Origin: PRO6 sp035565775 | Lineage (GTDB): Bacteria > Pseudomonadota > Alphaproteobacteria > Rhizobiales > Xanthobacteraceae | DNA: 64,000 nt | NCBI GenBank assembly: GCA_035565775.1 | Contig: DATMRW010000021.1 | Span: 248,001 to 312,000 of the forward strand | Direction of reading: 5' to 3' | In this document: one piece after another, positions 49,836-59,270 of the stretch | Layout: each line of letters starts with the position of its first letter | Numbering within the stretch: position 1 is the stretch's first letter | Notes under the pieces: generated by a model | Seen by the model: only the letters and a program-made list of their open reading frames with translations | Told to the model about the DNA's origin: nothing | Databases searched by the model: none | Made by a program: the position numbers and the translations under genes

Positions 49836-50504
49836 CTAACGCGGCGGCGGAGGCTCGGCCGCCTCGCCGACCGGATAGCCGAGGCCGCGGAGATAGATCA
49901 GCACCCCGGCCTCGAGCAGGTCTTCCGCGCTCATCGGCAGTCGCCGCCGCGCTTCATCGCCCCGCGCGAACAGCGAGGCGATGCCATGCGCCAGCGACCA
50001 GATATGCAGCGCCATCATCATCGCCGGCGGGCGCGGGACGCCCGCCGGGGACATCGCCGACAGCCGCTCCGCCGCGGTGCGGATAACCGCAAATGCGCGG
50101 TCGCTGGCGAGCCCGAGCGCCGGAAAAGCCGCCAGCGACAGGCCTGATTCAAACATCGCCGAATAGGAGGCCGGCTCGTTGCGGGCAAAGGCGAGATAGG
50201 CCTTGCCGAGCCGCTCGAACGCCGTCGGAGTATCGGGTCGGCCCTCGTCCCAGGCTGCGAGCAGCATCGCCTCGAACTGCTCGAAGCCGCGCTGGGCGAT
50301 GTTGGCCAGAAGTTCGTCGCGGTCACGGAAATGCCGGTAGGGCGCGGCCGGGCTCACGCCGGCAGAACGGGCTGCCTCCGCGAAGGTGAAACCCGCCGGC
50401 CCTTTCTGGGCAATCAGATCCAGCGCGGCCTGAACCAGCGCCTCTTTCAAATTGCCGTGATGATAGCCGCGCTCAGGGCGGCCGCGGTTCTTACCCCAAC
50501 TCAT
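49836..50504 (-). CDS. TetR/AcrR family regulator
   Basis: 222 residues. DNA-binding helices about 14-60: LVQAALDLIAQKGPAGFTFAEAARSAGVSP then AAPYRHFRDRDELL. The C-terminal domain carries a WHG-type segment (ALHIWSLAHGIASLFARG), common in TetR members controlling transport or fatty-acid genes. No obvious partner gene next to it. Confidence 0.88.
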   Translation of the reverse strand: MSWGKNRGRPERGYHHGNLKEALVQAALDLIAQKGPAGFTFAEAARSAGVSPAAPYRHFRDRDELLANIAQRGFEQFEAMLLAAWDEGRPDTPTAFERLGKAYLAFARNEPASYSAMFESGLSLAAFPALGLASDRAFAVIRTAAERLSAMSPAGVPRPPAMMMALHIWSLAHGIASLFARGDEARRRLPMSAEDLLEAGVLIYLRGLGYPVGEAAEPPPPR

Positions 50505-50540
50505 GTGAGAAGCTCTTACATCAAATGCGCGGCCGCGTCA

Positions 50541-51215
50541 TTAACGGGCCTGCGTGCAGAGCAGCGCGACTGCACCCCGCGCCAGTGCCTCAAGCTCGGC
50601 GCGCGGGGCTCGGGCCCGCGCCCGTACCGCCAGCGAATGGAAAACCGATGCGGCGAGCGGCGCAAGGGCGGCGACATCGGCATCCGGCGGCAATTCCCCA
50701 CGCTCGCGCGCCCGCTCGAACAGCCGCAGCATGGCCCGATCGGTGGAGGCGAGCGCCGCCGTCACCGTTTCCCGCAACCTTTCATCGGCCATCACCTCGG
50801 ACGCTGCAGTCATCACCGTAAAGCAGCCGCGCGGGCCATTCTCTCCGGCGCTGTAGACCGCGATGGCCGTGGCGTAAGCCTTTTCCAGCGCCTGCCGCAG
50901 CGTCAGGTCCGGCGCAAAGGCAGCCGCGAACTGCTCGGCCATTTCCGCGCGGTAGCGCTCATAGGCCTTGCCGAACAATTCGCGCTTGTCGCCGAACGCG
51001 CCATAAAGGCTTGGCCGGTTGATGCCCATCGCGGCGCTGAGATCGTCGAGGGAAGTGCCGGCAAAGCCGCTGTCGCGAAACGTATCCATCGCGCGGGCAA
51101 GCGCCACCTCCGTTGCGAAGGCGCGCGGCCGTCCGCGTTTCGCCGGCGCCTCCGGTTCCGCCGCCGGAACACCCGGTGGGGCACCTCGGCGCTTGCCATT
51201 ATTTTTTTGTACCAT
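50541..51215 (-). CDS. TetR/AcrR family regulator divergent from a GST gene
   Basis: About 224 residues from MVQKNNGKRRG. A disordered Pro/Ala/Lys N-terminus precedes the DNA-binding domain (KRGRPRAFATEVALARAMDTF, then LDDLSAAMGINRPSLYGAFG at about 50-70). FTVMTAASEVMADERLR in the ligand domain is typical of the AcuR/YxaF group. Divergent from the GST gene with an 88-base shared region containing AT-rich inverted repeats, so repression of that gene and itself is likely. Confidence 0.88.
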   Translation of the reverse strand: MVQKNNGKRRGAPPGVPAAEPEAPAKRGRPRAFATEVALARAMDTFRDSGFAGTSLDDLSAAMGINRPSLYGAFGDKRELFGKAYERYRAEMAEQFAAAFAPDLTLRQALEKAYATAIAVYSAGENGPRGCFTVMTAASEVMADERLRETVTAALASTDRAMLRLFERARERGELPPDADVAALAPLAASVFHSLAVRARARAPRAELEALARGAVALLCTQAR

Positions 51216-51265
51216 TTCGCACAAAATTCCTTGACCGGCCTTATTTTATACAGAACGATACAAAA
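51205..51265. promoter_or_regulatory. AT-rich inverted repeats between tetR and GST, possible operator
   Basis: Two imperfect palindromes: TTTTGT-N10-ACAAAA at 51205-51226, which overlaps the TetR start codon, and TTTTATA-N8-TACAAAA at 51244-51265 (one mismatch). Both lie in the divergent promoter region and are good candidates for TetR binding; the assignment is by position only. Confidence 0.45.
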
Positions 51266-51303
51266 ATAATCACGGCCTCAATGGCCAACAATGGAGACGG
51301 CTC

Positions 51304-51942
51304 ATGGATCTCTATTTCTCTCCCCTCGCCTGCTCGATGGCGACCCGCATCGCGCTTTACGAAGCCAATACGTCCGTCAACTTTATCGAAGTGGACTCGC
51401 GGTCCAAGACGCTTGTCGGCGACGGCTCGAATTTCTACGCCATCAATCCGCTCGGCCTCGTGCCGGTGCTGCGGACCGACGACGGCGATATTTTATACGA
51501 GAACGCGGCGATCCTGCCTTATGTCGCCGACCGCATCCCCGGCAAACTTGCGGGCGACGGCTCGCTTGAGCGCAGCAAGGTCCAGCAGTGGCTCAGCTTC
51601 ACCGGCACCGAACTGCACAAGGGCCTGTTCACGCCGCTGTTCAGCAAGACCGCGCCTGCCGAGGCAAAGAGCTACGCCCTCAAAACTGCCGAGTCGCGGT
51701 TCGACTATCTCGACGCGGCGCTAACGAACCGGGAATCTCTGCTCGACCGCTTCACGATCGCGGATGCCTATCTTGCGACCATCCTTCACTGGACCTCGGC
51801 ACTGCCGGAAATCCCGCTCGACAGGTGGCCCGCCGTCAAAGCCTATCTGAAAAACATGCGCAACCGGCCGAGCATGTCGCGCGCGCTCAAGGAAGAGATC
51901 GAACTCTACAAGATCGCGCAGACCCGCCATCAGGCGGCATGA
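51304..51942 (+). CDS. Glutathione S-transferase family protein
   Basis: 212 residues. N-terminal thioredoxin-like domain with the catalytic-region LYFSPLACSMATRIALYE (Ser/Cys near residue 6-11), INPLGLVPVL near 48 and the glutathione-binding ENAAILPYVAD near 66. The C-terminal domain is helical (FTIADAYLATILHW near 150). Closest in look to beta-class bacterial GSTs. Probably controlled by the divergent TetR; detoxification of an electrophile is inferred. Confidence 0.9.
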   Translation: MDLYFSPLACSMATRIALYEANTSVNFIEVDSRSKTLVGDGSNFYAINPLGLVPVLRTDDGDILYENAAILPYVADRIPGKLAGDGSLERSKVQQWLSFTGTELHKGLFTPLFSKTAPAEAKSYALKTAESRFDYLDAALTNRESLLDRFTIADAYLATILHWTSALPEIPLDRWPAVKAYLKNMRNRPSMSRALKEEIELYKIAQTRHQAA

Positions 51943-51960
51943 CCGGCGCGCGGCTGCGGG

Positions 51961-52422
51961 TCACGGCAGATCCGCGGCCATCGCGATGCGCAGCGCCCTG
52001 GGGATCGGCCGAGCACGGCCGCCGGACACGAAGGCGACGCGCACGCTCGCCGTCACCAGCACCTCGCCGCCGCGCCGCACTTCCTGCGCGAGGGTGATCG
52101 ACGCGCCCTTCACCTCGGAGGGCGAGGTCACGATCTCGAGTGTATCGTCCATCACGGCCGGCTTGAGATAATCGATCTGCATCGAGCGCACGACGAAGGC
52201 GAAGCCCGGTGCCTCGCCCTCGGCCTCGGCGAACAGTTCGCGATGATTGGCGCCGAGCAGCCGCAGATAGTTGGTGCGGCCGCGCTCCATGAAGCGGAGA
52301 TAGTTGGCGTGATAGACGATGCCGGTGAAGTCGGTGTCTTCGTAGTAGACCCGCACCGCCATCACGTGGCGGCTGTCGACGATCTCGCCATCGAGCGTGT
52401 TGCCTTCAATCGTCGTCGTCAT
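51961..52422 (-). CDS. ybgC: YbgC family acyl-CoA thioesterase, Tol-Pal associated
   Basis: 153 residues with the hot-dog fold. The catalytic Asp lies in VRVYYEDTDFTGIVYHANYLRFMERGR near residue 27-50, split by the conserved Tyr-His. YbgC hydrolyses short acyl-CoA/ACP thioesters and is usually the first tol gene. Here it follows ruvB with a 4-base ATGA overlap (52419-52422), so it is cotranscribed with ruvCAB instead of tolQ. Confidence 0.93.
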   Translation of the reverse strand: MTTTIEGNTLDGEIVDSRHVMAVRVYYEDTDFTGIVYHANYLRFMERGRTNYLRLLGANHRELFAEAEGEAPGFAFVVRSMQIDYLKPAVMDDTLEIVTSPSEVKGASITLAQEVRRGGEVLVTASVRVAFVSGGRARPIPRALRIAMAADLP

Positions 52423-53471
52423 AGCTCACCCGGATCGTCATTGCCGAACAGGCCGATCTGCGCGCCCTCCCGCGACGGCTCGGCAAGGCCGAGATGGCGG
52501 AAGGCATGGGACGTCAACAGGCGTCCGCGCGGCGTGCGCTGCAGATAGCCGCACTGGATCAGATAGGGCTCGATGATGTCCTCGATGGCGTCGCGCGGCT
52601 CGGAGAGCGCCGCGGCCATCGTCTCGACGCCGACCGGGCCGCCGCCATAGTTCATCGCGATGGTGGTGAGATAACGGCGGTCCATCGCGTCGAGGCCGGC
52701 GCTGTCCACCTCCAGCGCACTCAGCGCGTGATCGGCAATTTTTCGATTGATTTCATCGCTGTCGGCCGCCGTGGCGAAATCGCGAACGCGGCGCAGGAGA
52801 CGGCCGGCAATGCGCGGCGTGCCGCGGGCGCGGCGGGCAATCTCGTTGGCGCCGTCCGGCGTCATATGCATCGACAACAGGTTCGCGCCGCGCGTGACGA
52901 TGCTTTCCAGCTCCTCGACCGTATAGAAATTGAGCCGCACCGGAATGCCGAAACGGTCGCGCAGCGGGTTGGTCAGGAGGCCGGCGCGGGTGGTGGCACC
53001 GACCAGCGTGAACTTCGCGAGGTCGATCTTCACCGAGCGCGCCGCCGGCCCCTCGCCAATGATGAGGTCGAGCTGAAAATCCTCCATCGCCGGATAGAGC
53101 ACTTCCTCGACCTGCGGGTTGAGGCGGTGGATCTCGTCGATGAACAAGACGTCTCGTTCTTCGAGATTGGTGAGGAGCGCCGCAAGATCGCCGGCCTTGG
53201 CGATCACCGGCCCGGAAGTGGCGCGAAAGCCGACGCCAAGCTCGCGGGCGACGATCTGGGCCAGCGTCGTCTTGCCGAGGCCCGGCGGGCCGACGAACAG
53301 CACGTGGTCGAGCGCCTCGTTGCGTTTGCGCGCGGCGTCGATGAAAATCTGGAGGTTCGCGCGGGCCTGCTGCTGGCCGACGAAATCGCCGAGCGCCTGC
53401 GGCCGCAGCGACGTGTCGCCGATGTCGTCGCCGCGCCGCTCCGGCGTGACGAGGCGGGTGGGTTCCTTCAC
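52419..53471 (-). CDS. ruvB: Holliday junction branch-migration helicase RuvB
   Basis: 350 residues. Walker A GPPGLGKTT near 62, Walker B LFIDEIHRL near 110, sensor GATTRAGLLTNPLRDRFGI near 158, and a C-terminal winged helix (IEDIIEPYLIQCGYLQRTPRG). Hexameric AAA+ motor that drives branch migration together with RuvA. Overlaps ruvA by four bases. Confidence 0.97.
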   Translation of the reverse strand: MKEPTRLVTPERRGDDIGDTSLRPQALGDFVGQQQARANLQIFIDAARKRNEALDHVLFVGPPGLGKTTLAQIVARELGVGFRATSGPVIAKAGDLAALLTNLEERDVLFIDEIHRLNPQVEEVLYPAMEDFQLDLIIGEGPAARSVKIDLAKFTLVGATTRAGLLTNPLRDRFGIPVRLNFYTVEELESIVTRGANLLSMHMTPDGANEIARRARGTPRIAGRLLRRVRDFATAADSDEINRKIADHALSALEVDSAGLDAMDRRYLTTIAMNYGGGPVGVETMAAALSEPRDAIEDIIEPYLIQCGYLQRTPRGRLLTSHAFRHLGLAEPSREGAQIGLFGNDDPGEL

Positions 53472-54085
53472 TTCGCCAATTCCTTCAAGCCGAGGCGGAT
53501 GAGCTGGGCCGTCTCAGCCTCCTCGCCCGCCTCACGCACGGCCAGTGCTACCGCGGCGGATGCCTGCGGCTGGCCGTAGCCGAGATTGACCAGCGCCGAC
53601 ACCGCATCGGCGGCGGCCTGCGGCGCGCGCCGCTCCTCCAGCGCGCCGGAGAGCTGGACCACGGCGGGATCGATGTCGGCGATCGCCGGCACCTTGTCCT
53701 TGAGTTCGGTGACGATGCGCTCCGCAACCCGCGCCCCGACGCCGGGCGCACGCTGCAGCGCGGCCTTGTCGCGCAGCGCGATCGCGTTTGCGATCTCGGA
53801 CAGCGTCATGCTGCCGAGCACCGAAAGCGCCACCTTCGCGCCGACGCCCTGCACGGTCTGCAGCAGGCGAAACCACGCCCGCTCGGCATCGTTGCGAAAG
53901 CCGTAGAGCCGGATCTGGTCTTCGCGGACATGGGTCTCGATCGAGAGCACCGCCGCTTCCCCGGCCGACGGGAGCGCCTGCAAGGTGCGCGACGCGCAAT
54001 GGACCTGATAGCCGACGCCGCCGACATCGAGGATCACATAGTCCTCGGCGTAGGAGTCGATGATGCCCTTGAGTTTTCCGATCAT
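53468..54085 (-). CDS. ruvA: Holliday junction DNA-binding protein RuvA
   Basis: 205 residues. OB-fold N-terminal domain (MIGKLKGIIDSYAEDYVILDVGGVGY), a pair of helix-hairpin-helix motifs (LLQTVQGVGAKVALSVLG; LQRAPGVGARVAERIV) for junction binding, and a C-terminal RuvB-contact domain (AVSALVNLGYGQPQA). Overlaps ruvC by four bases. Confidence 0.97.
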   Translation of the reverse strand: MIGKLKGIIDSYAEDYVILDVGGVGYQVHCASRTLQALPSAGEAAVLSIETHVREDQIRLYGFRNDAERAWFRLLQTVQGVGAKVALSVLGSMTLSEIANAIALRDKAALQRAPGVGARVAERIVTELKDKVPAIADIDPAVVQLSGALEERRAPQAAADAVSALVNLGYGQPQASAAVALAVREAGEEAETAQLIRLGLKELAK

Positions 54086-54594
54086 GACGCCGCCGCGATC
54101 CGCAGCGCCGCGCTGCGCCGGTGATGAGCATGGGTGATCGCGATCGCCAGCGCGTCGGCGGCATCCGCGGATTTCGGGTTGGCCTTCGGCAGGAGGATGC
54201 CGAGCATCACCCGGATCTGGTTCTTGTCCGCGTGGCCGGAGCCGACCACGGTTTTCTTCACCTGGTTGGGCGCGTATTCCGCGACCGACAGCCCGGCGAG
54301 CGCCGGGGCCAGAAGGGCGACGCCGCGCGCCTGCCCGAGCTTGAGCGTGGCGACGCCGTCCTTGTTCACAAACGTCTGTTCCACCGCCGCCTCGCAGGGC
54401 AAGAACTCGCCGAGCACGTTCGCCAGTCCCTCATGGATCTCGCGCAGCCGGCTGGCCAGTTCCGCAGTGTCGTCAGTCTCGACGGTTCCGCAGCCGACGA
54501 AAATCAGGCGGTTGCCCTCGACGTCGATCACCCCCCAGCCGGTGCGGCGGAGGCCGGGATCGATGCCGATGATGCGAATCGGTTGGCGTGTCAT
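54082..54594 (-). CDS. ruvC: Crossover junction endodeoxyribonuclease RuvC
   Basis: 170 residues. RNase H-like fold with the catalytic Asp in IIGIDPGLRRTGWG near residue 11, Glu in AAVEQTFVN near 70 and C-terminal Asp pair in KSADAADALAIAITH near 145. It cuts Holliday junctions positioned by RuvAB. First gene of ruvC-ruvA-ruvB-ybgC, all coupled by ATGA overlaps. Confidence 0.97.
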   Translation of the reverse strand: MTRQPIRIIGIDPGLRRTGWGVIDVEGNRLIFVGCGTVETDDTAELASRLREIHEGLANVLGEFLPCEAAVEQTFVNKDGVATLKLGQARGVALLAPALAGLSVAEYAPNQVKKTVVGSGHADKNQIRVMLGILLPKANPKSADAADALAIAITHAHHRRSAALRIAAAS

Positions 54595-54637
54595 GGCGCG
54601 ATGATAGCCGAAACCACCGCGGCGGTGTCCGTCCCGG

Positions 54638-56008
54638 TCACAACAGCGTGCCGCGCAGGATCAGAAGCGCGACGCTGAAATAGATCATCAGCCCGGTGAC
54701 ATCGACCAGGGTGGCGACGAAGGGGGCCGAGGCGCTCGCCGGATCGAACCCGATCCGCTGCAAAACGAACGGCAGCATCGAACCGACCACCGAACCGAAG
54801 GTGACGACGCCGATCAGAGCCGCAGCGACCGTGGATGCAATCAGCAGCCAATGCTCGCCATAGTCGTAGATGCCGGTCTTCTGCCACAGGATCACCCGGC
54901 ACATGCCGATGGCGCCAAGCATACTGCCGAGAAGGAGGCCGGCGGGCAGCTCGCGCAAAATCACCCGCCACCAGTCCGAGAGCTTCACCTCCCGCAGCGC
55001 CAGCGCGCGGATCAAGAGTGACGTCGCCTGCGACCCGGAATTGCCGCCGGAACTCATGATCAGGGGGATGAACAGCGTCAGCACGATCGCCTTTTCGAGC
55101 TCCATCTCGAAGTGCTGCATCACGCTGGCGGTCAGCATCTCGCCCATGAAGAGCAGGCACAGCCAGCCGCCGCGTTTGCGGAGCATGCGCGGCATGCCGA
55201 TCTTCATGTAGTTCTCTTCCATCGCCTCCATGCCGCCGAATTTCTGCACGTCTTCCGTGCTTTCGGCGATGATGGTGTCGATGATGTCGTCGACCGTGAC
55301 GATGCCGATGATGTGGCCGGCCATGTCGACGACCGGGATCGCCAGAAGGTCGTATTTCGAGATCAGCCGCGCCACTTCCTCGCGGTCGGCGAGCGGCCGG
55401 GTCGTCACCGGCTCCATATTGGCATGGGCGATGATGCTGTCCTGCGGCTCGCCCGCGATCAGGCGGCGCAGCGAGATCGCCCCAACGAGACGGCGCGTCA
55501 CCGGATCAAGGATATAGATCGCATAGACCGTTTCGCGGGTCCGCTCGACCCGGCGGATGTGCTGCAGCGTTTGCTCGACCGTCCAGTTCGACGGCACGCT
55601 GACGAACTCCGTCGTCATGATGCCGCCGGCGGAGTTGGCCGGATAGGTCAGCAGATTGGCGATGTTGGCGCGGGAAACGGGGTCCAGCCCGTCCATCAGC
55701 TCGGTCCGGGCCGGCTCCGCCAAAAGCTGAACGATGTCCGCGGCCATGTCGGCAGCCATCGCGGTCAGCATTTTGATCGCCACGTTGCGCGGCAGCGCCT
55801 CGATGATCTCGGCGCCGAAAATCAGTTCGCGGGTGTCAAGGATGTCGACCGCCACCTCCGGCGGCAGCCGCAAGATGACCTGGGCAGCCTCTTCCGGGGC
55901 GAGCAGATTGATGGCTTCGACGTTGTCAGCGACGTGCTCGCGCAGGAGCTGCGAGGCAAAAAAGTCGGCATCGAAAACGCCATCCGGCGCGATGTTCAGC
56001 TGTTTCAT
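54638..56008 (-). CDS. mgtE: Magnesium transporter MgtE
   Basis: 456 residues. N-terminal Mg-sensing domain (about 20-130) with LLAPEEAAQVILRLPPEVAV, then two CBS domains (about 140-260; RRLVGAISLRRLI and IVTVDDIIDTI), a plug helix, and five membrane helices with the pore signature SSGGNSGSQATSLLIRALAL near 325. It forms a Mg2+-gated dimeric channel in the inner membrane. Monocistronic; the 227-base gap to yebC upstream of it contains no supported gene. Confidence 0.95.
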   Translation of the reverse strand: MKQLNIAPDGVFDADFFASQLLREHVADNVEAINLLAPEEAAQVILRLPPEVAVDILDTRELIFGAEIIEALPRNVAIKMLTAMAADMAADIVQLLAEPARTELMDGLDPVSRANIANLLTYPANSAGGIMTTEFVSVPSNWTVEQTLQHIRRVERTRETVYAIYILDPVTRRLVGAISLRRLIAGEPQDSIIAHANMEPVTTRPLADREEVARLISKYDLLAIPVVDMAGHIIGIVTVDDIIDTIIAESTEDVQKFGGMEAMEENYMKIGMPRMLRKRGGWLCLLFMGEMLTASVMQHFEMELEKAIVLTLFIPLIMSSGGNSGSQATSLLIRALALREVKLSDWWRVILRELPAGLLLGSMLGAIGMCRVILWQKTGIYDYGEHWLLIASTVAAALIGVVTFGSVVGSMLPFVLQRIGFDPASASAPFVATLVDVTGLMIYFSVALLILRGTLL

Positions 56009-56235
56009 GGCTCACCCGTACACTCCGCCGCCGATGGCAGGACGAGGGTGAGCCGCAAGCGCAGGCTCAGACCACGTACGCCACGGGCGGCGAAATACGT
56101 TGACTGTCGCTAGGCATCTAAACTTTGTTCCAGTGAAAACGGTCCCGGATGCACCAAAGACCGCGTGTGCCCCAAATGGTCTGTTGCGGCGCGCAGGTCA
56201 AGAAAAAACAAAAACCCGCGCACCGCAATGCGACG

Positions 56236-56982
56236 TTAGCCACTCAATTTTGCGGCGAGCGCTTCGGACAATTCGAAGTTGGCAAAGACGTTCTGGACGT
56301 CGTCATGTTCGTTCAGGTTGTCGAACAGCTTCATCAGCTTTTCGCCGGTCTCGTCGTCGACCGCGACGGTGTTCTGCGGGCGCCAGGTCAGGGCGACCTT
56401 GCGCGGCTCGCCGAGCTTGGCTTCGAGCGCCTTGGCGACGTCGCGGAAGGTGTCCTGCGAGGCGAAAATCTCGTGGCCGCTGTCGGAGGACACGACGTCA
56501 TCGGCGCCGGCTTCGATGGCGTTCTCGAGCACGTCGTCGGCCGAGGCCACGCCCGCGTCATACTCGATCACGCCGAGGCGGTCGAACATGAAGGAAACCG
56601 ACCCGGTTTCGCCGAGGTTGCCGCCCGACTTGGTGAAGAACGAACGGATGTCCGAGGCGGCGCGGTTGCGGTTGTCGGTCAGCGCCTCGACAATAACGGC
56701 GACGCCGCCGGGGCCGTAGCCCTCGTAGCGGATCTCGTCATAGTTCTCGCCCTCGTTGCCCGCTGCCTTCTTGATGGCGCGCTCGATATTGTCCTTCGGC
56801 ATGTTCTCCGAACGGGCCGCGAGCACGGCAGCGCGCAGGCGCGGGTTCATGGCCGGGTCCGGGGTGCCCAGCTTGGCGGCAACAGTGATTTCGCGCGCGA
56901 GCTTGCTGAACAGCTTGGAGCGCTGTGCGTCCTGCCTGCCCTTGCGGTGCATGATGTTCTTGAACTGGGAATGTCCGGCCAT
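56236..56982 (-). CDS. yebC: YebC/PmpR family transcription regulator
   Basis: 248 residues, the normal length. Opening MAGHSQFKNIMHRKGRQDAQ and the block PKDNIERAIKKAAGNEGEN are diagnostic of the YebC family. Long-form YebC of this type has been linked to DNA binding and, more recently, to relief of ribosome stalling on proline runs. In alphaproteobacteria it commonly lies near ruvC, as here. Confidence 0.95.
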   Translation of the reverse strand: MAGHSQFKNIMHRKGRQDAQRSKLFSKLAREITVAAKLGTPDPAMNPRLRAAVLAARSENMPKDNIERAIKKAAGNEGENYDEIRYEGYGPGGVAVIVEALTDNRNRAASDIRSFFTKSGGNLGETGSVSFMFDRLGVIEYDAGVASADDVLENAIEAGADDVVSSDSGHEIFASQDTFRDVAKALEAKLGEPRKVALTWRPQNTVAVDDETGEKLMKLFDNLNEHDDVQNVFANFELSEALAAKLSG

Positions 56983-57490
56983 GCCGATCGTCTTTCTCTG
57001 CTAGGGGCGTCTTGCTAAGGGCGTCTTGCCTTGGTTGTTCTTGGTTCGCGTCGTCGTCGCGTCAGTCAACGGAATAACAAACGTTGCGGATGCCGGTTGC
57101 CCGAGGGGCCGCCCATTTTGTTCCTTCCGATGGATCGCATGACCATGCTGCGACAGGCGACGGCTGCGCCCTGCGGCCCGGCCCGGAGGGTGGGCGGACC
57201 ATGGACGGTCGCCCCTAGCTGCGAGACCACCGCCGCATTCGACACCGCGCGGGGCTGACGCGCACCGCCGCGCAAGACTTGCGGGAAGCTCGCGTGAGCA
57301 TCACGCGGATCCATGGAGCGGCTTATAATCCGCTGCCGTCACAAAATCAAAGTGCCGCGTTGCCCGCCCGGCATCGCGTTACCGCCACATCATTGCCAAA
57401 TCCCTTAACCGCTCCTTTACGCAACGATGGGAAGGTTTGGCATATTTTTATTGCTGTTTGATCGCTTTATTCAGCCCAGAGACGGTGGAT
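56983..57490. other. Divergent promoter region between yebC and the chemoreceptor gene
   Basis: About 508 bases with no supported gene. Small open frames show no family character. It must contain promoters for yebC (minus) and the chemoreceptor (plus). I see no hairpin terminator and no clear regulator site. Confidence 0.45.
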
Positions 57491-59248
57491 ATGGCTTTGG
57501 CACTTTTCCGAAAGAGGCTGCCGAAAACGGCGGCCGATTTGCCCGCAGACCCTGCCCCCACGGCCGCCCCGGAGGCGGCGCCGCCACCGCCGCCCGACGA
57601 CTCCGCCAAGGAGATCCTCAACCTGCTGGAACTCGAGCTGGGCGCGATGATCCGCCAGCTCGAACGCGCGGCGGGATCGGTCGCCAGCGGCGCCGGATCG
57701 ACCGCCTCGACGCTCGCCGCCATCCGCCAGCGCGCCGATGCCCTTTCCGAGCACACCAGCACCGCCCAGTCCACGGCAGCAACCTTCAGCCACGCCGCCG
57801 AAAAATTCACCGAGTCCGCGGAAGGCATCAACCGCGAGGTCCGCAATGCCAGCAAGCTGGCGGACGAGGCCGGCAACGCCGCCCGCGAGGCTAGCCAGAA
57901 CGTCGACCGCTTGCGCGAGTCGTCGGCGGCGATCGGCAATGTCGTCGATCTGATCGGCATGATCGCCAAGCAGACTACCCTGCTCGCGCTCAACTCGACC
58001 ATCGAGGCCGCCCGCGCCGGTCAGGCCGGCCGCGGCTTCGCCGTGGTTGCATCCGAGGTCAAGGCCCTCGCGGTGCAGACCCAGAACGCGACGGAAGAGA
58101 TCAAGCGCAAGATCGAGGTGTTGCAGAAGGACGCTGCGACCTCGATCGAGGCGGTTCACCGCATCTCCTCGGCGATCGATGCGATCCGCCCGGTTTTCGG
58201 CCACGTCAACGAAGCGGTGGCGGAGCAGTCCGCCACCACCAGCGAAATGGCGAGCAATGCCGCTGCCGCGTCGAGCTTCATCGTCTCGGTCGCCGACAGC
58301 GCAACCAATATCAATAGCGCGACGCGCGAGGCGGAAAGCCACGGCACCGACGTTTCCGCAGCCGGGCAAGCGGTCACGCTGTTTACTGAGAAGCTCAAGA
58401 ACCGCTGCGCGGTGCTGCTCGGGCGCGGCGACGCCCACGACTGGCGGATGCGCGAGCGGCTGCCCTGCCACATCGGCATCGAGATCACGGTCGGCGGAAG
58501 CCGGATAAAGGCCGAGGTTTTTGAGGTCGCGCTCGACGGCATTTTCATTGGCGGAAGCGCGGCGGCGCGCCTGCCGCTCGATCAGCCTTTGTCTGCCACG
58601 CTCGAGGGCATCGGCCCCTGCCGGATCGCGGGCATGAGCCGCACACAGGCGGGCGTTCAGGCGCGATTCGTCGCGCCCGAGCCGGCTTTGACCGACAAGA
58701 TCGAGGACGTGCTGTGGTCGATCCACGATGCCAACACCGAATATGTGACCCGTTCGATGGAGGCGGTCGACACGTTGAACCGGATCTTTGAGACGGCGCT
58801 GACCTCGCGTGCGATCAGCATGGAGGAGCTGTTCGACGAAAACTACCAGGTCATTCCGGGCAGCGATCCGGTGCAGCATCGCACGCTCTTCCTCGACTGG
58901 GCCGAACGCGCGCTGACGGACTTTCAGGAAAAATATCGATCCAGCAACGACAACATCGTGTTCTGCGTGACAGTGGACCGCAACGGCTACATCCCGGTCC
59001 ACAACAAGATCTACTCGCAGCCGCAGCGGCCGGGCCAGGTTGCCTGGAATACCGCCAACAGCCGCAATCGCCGCATCTTCAACGATCCGGCCGGCATCGC
59101 GGCGGCCCGCAACACGCGGTCCTACCTGATCCAGTCCTACGCCCGCGACATGGGCGACGGCGTGACCAACATGATCTGCGAGATCGACGTTCCGGTGCGG
59201 GTTCGCGGCCGCCACTGGGGCGCATTCCGCACCGGCTATAAGCTCTGA
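57491..59248 (+). CDS. Soluble chemoreceptor with PilZ and C-terminal Cache-like domain
   Basis: 585 residues with no membrane helix in this start. Order: Pro-rich N-terminus (20-40), coiled-coil signalling domain (about 45-290) with the hairpin-tip region IGMIAKQTTLLALNSTIEAA near 155-175, a PilZ-like domain (about 317-400, RMRERLPCHIGIEITVGG), then a Cache/PAS-like domain at the C-terminus (about 480-585; FCVTVDRNGYIPVHN and NDPAGIAAARNTRSYLIQ). This reverses the usual sensor-then-signalling layout. It probably senses a cytoplasmic signal and c-di-GMP; the PilZ RXXXR and D/NXSXXG residues are imperfect. ATG at 57491 follows GGTGG. Confidence 0.8.
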   Translation: MALALFRKRLPKTAADLPADPAPTAAPEAAPPPPPDDSAKEILNLLELELGAMIRQLERAAGSVASGAGSTASTLAAIRQRADALSEHTSTAQSTAATFSHAAEKFTESAEGINREVRNASKLADEAGNAAREASQNVDRLRESSAAIGNVVDLIGMIAKQTTLLALNSTIEAARAGQAGRGFAVVASEVKALAVQTQNATEEIKRKIEVLQKDAATSIEAVHRISSAIDAIRPVFGHVNEAVAEQSATTSEMASNAAAASSFIVSVADSATNINSATREAESHGTDVSAAGQAVTLFTEKLKNRCAVLLGRGDAHDWRMRERLPCHIGIEITVGGSRIKAEVFEVALDGIFIGGSAAARLPLDQPLSATLEGIGPCRIAGMSRTQAGVQARFVAPEPALTDKIEDVLWSIHDANTEYVTRSMEAVDTLNRIFETALTSRAISMEELFDENYQVIPGSDPVQHRTLFLDWAERALTDFQEKYRSSNDNIVFCVTVDRNGYIPVHNKIYSQPQRPGQVAWNTANSRNRRIFNDPAGIAAARNTRSYLIQSYARDMGDGVTNMICEIDVPVRVRGRHWGAFRTGYKL

Positions 59249-59270
59249 GGGCGGTCAGGGCGCAAAAAGA

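Noticed and set aside
57467..59215. 582-residue open frame on the minus strand
   Set aside because: Antisense shadow of the chemoreceptor gene; His/Arg/Asp-rich composition typical of a high-GC complementary frame.
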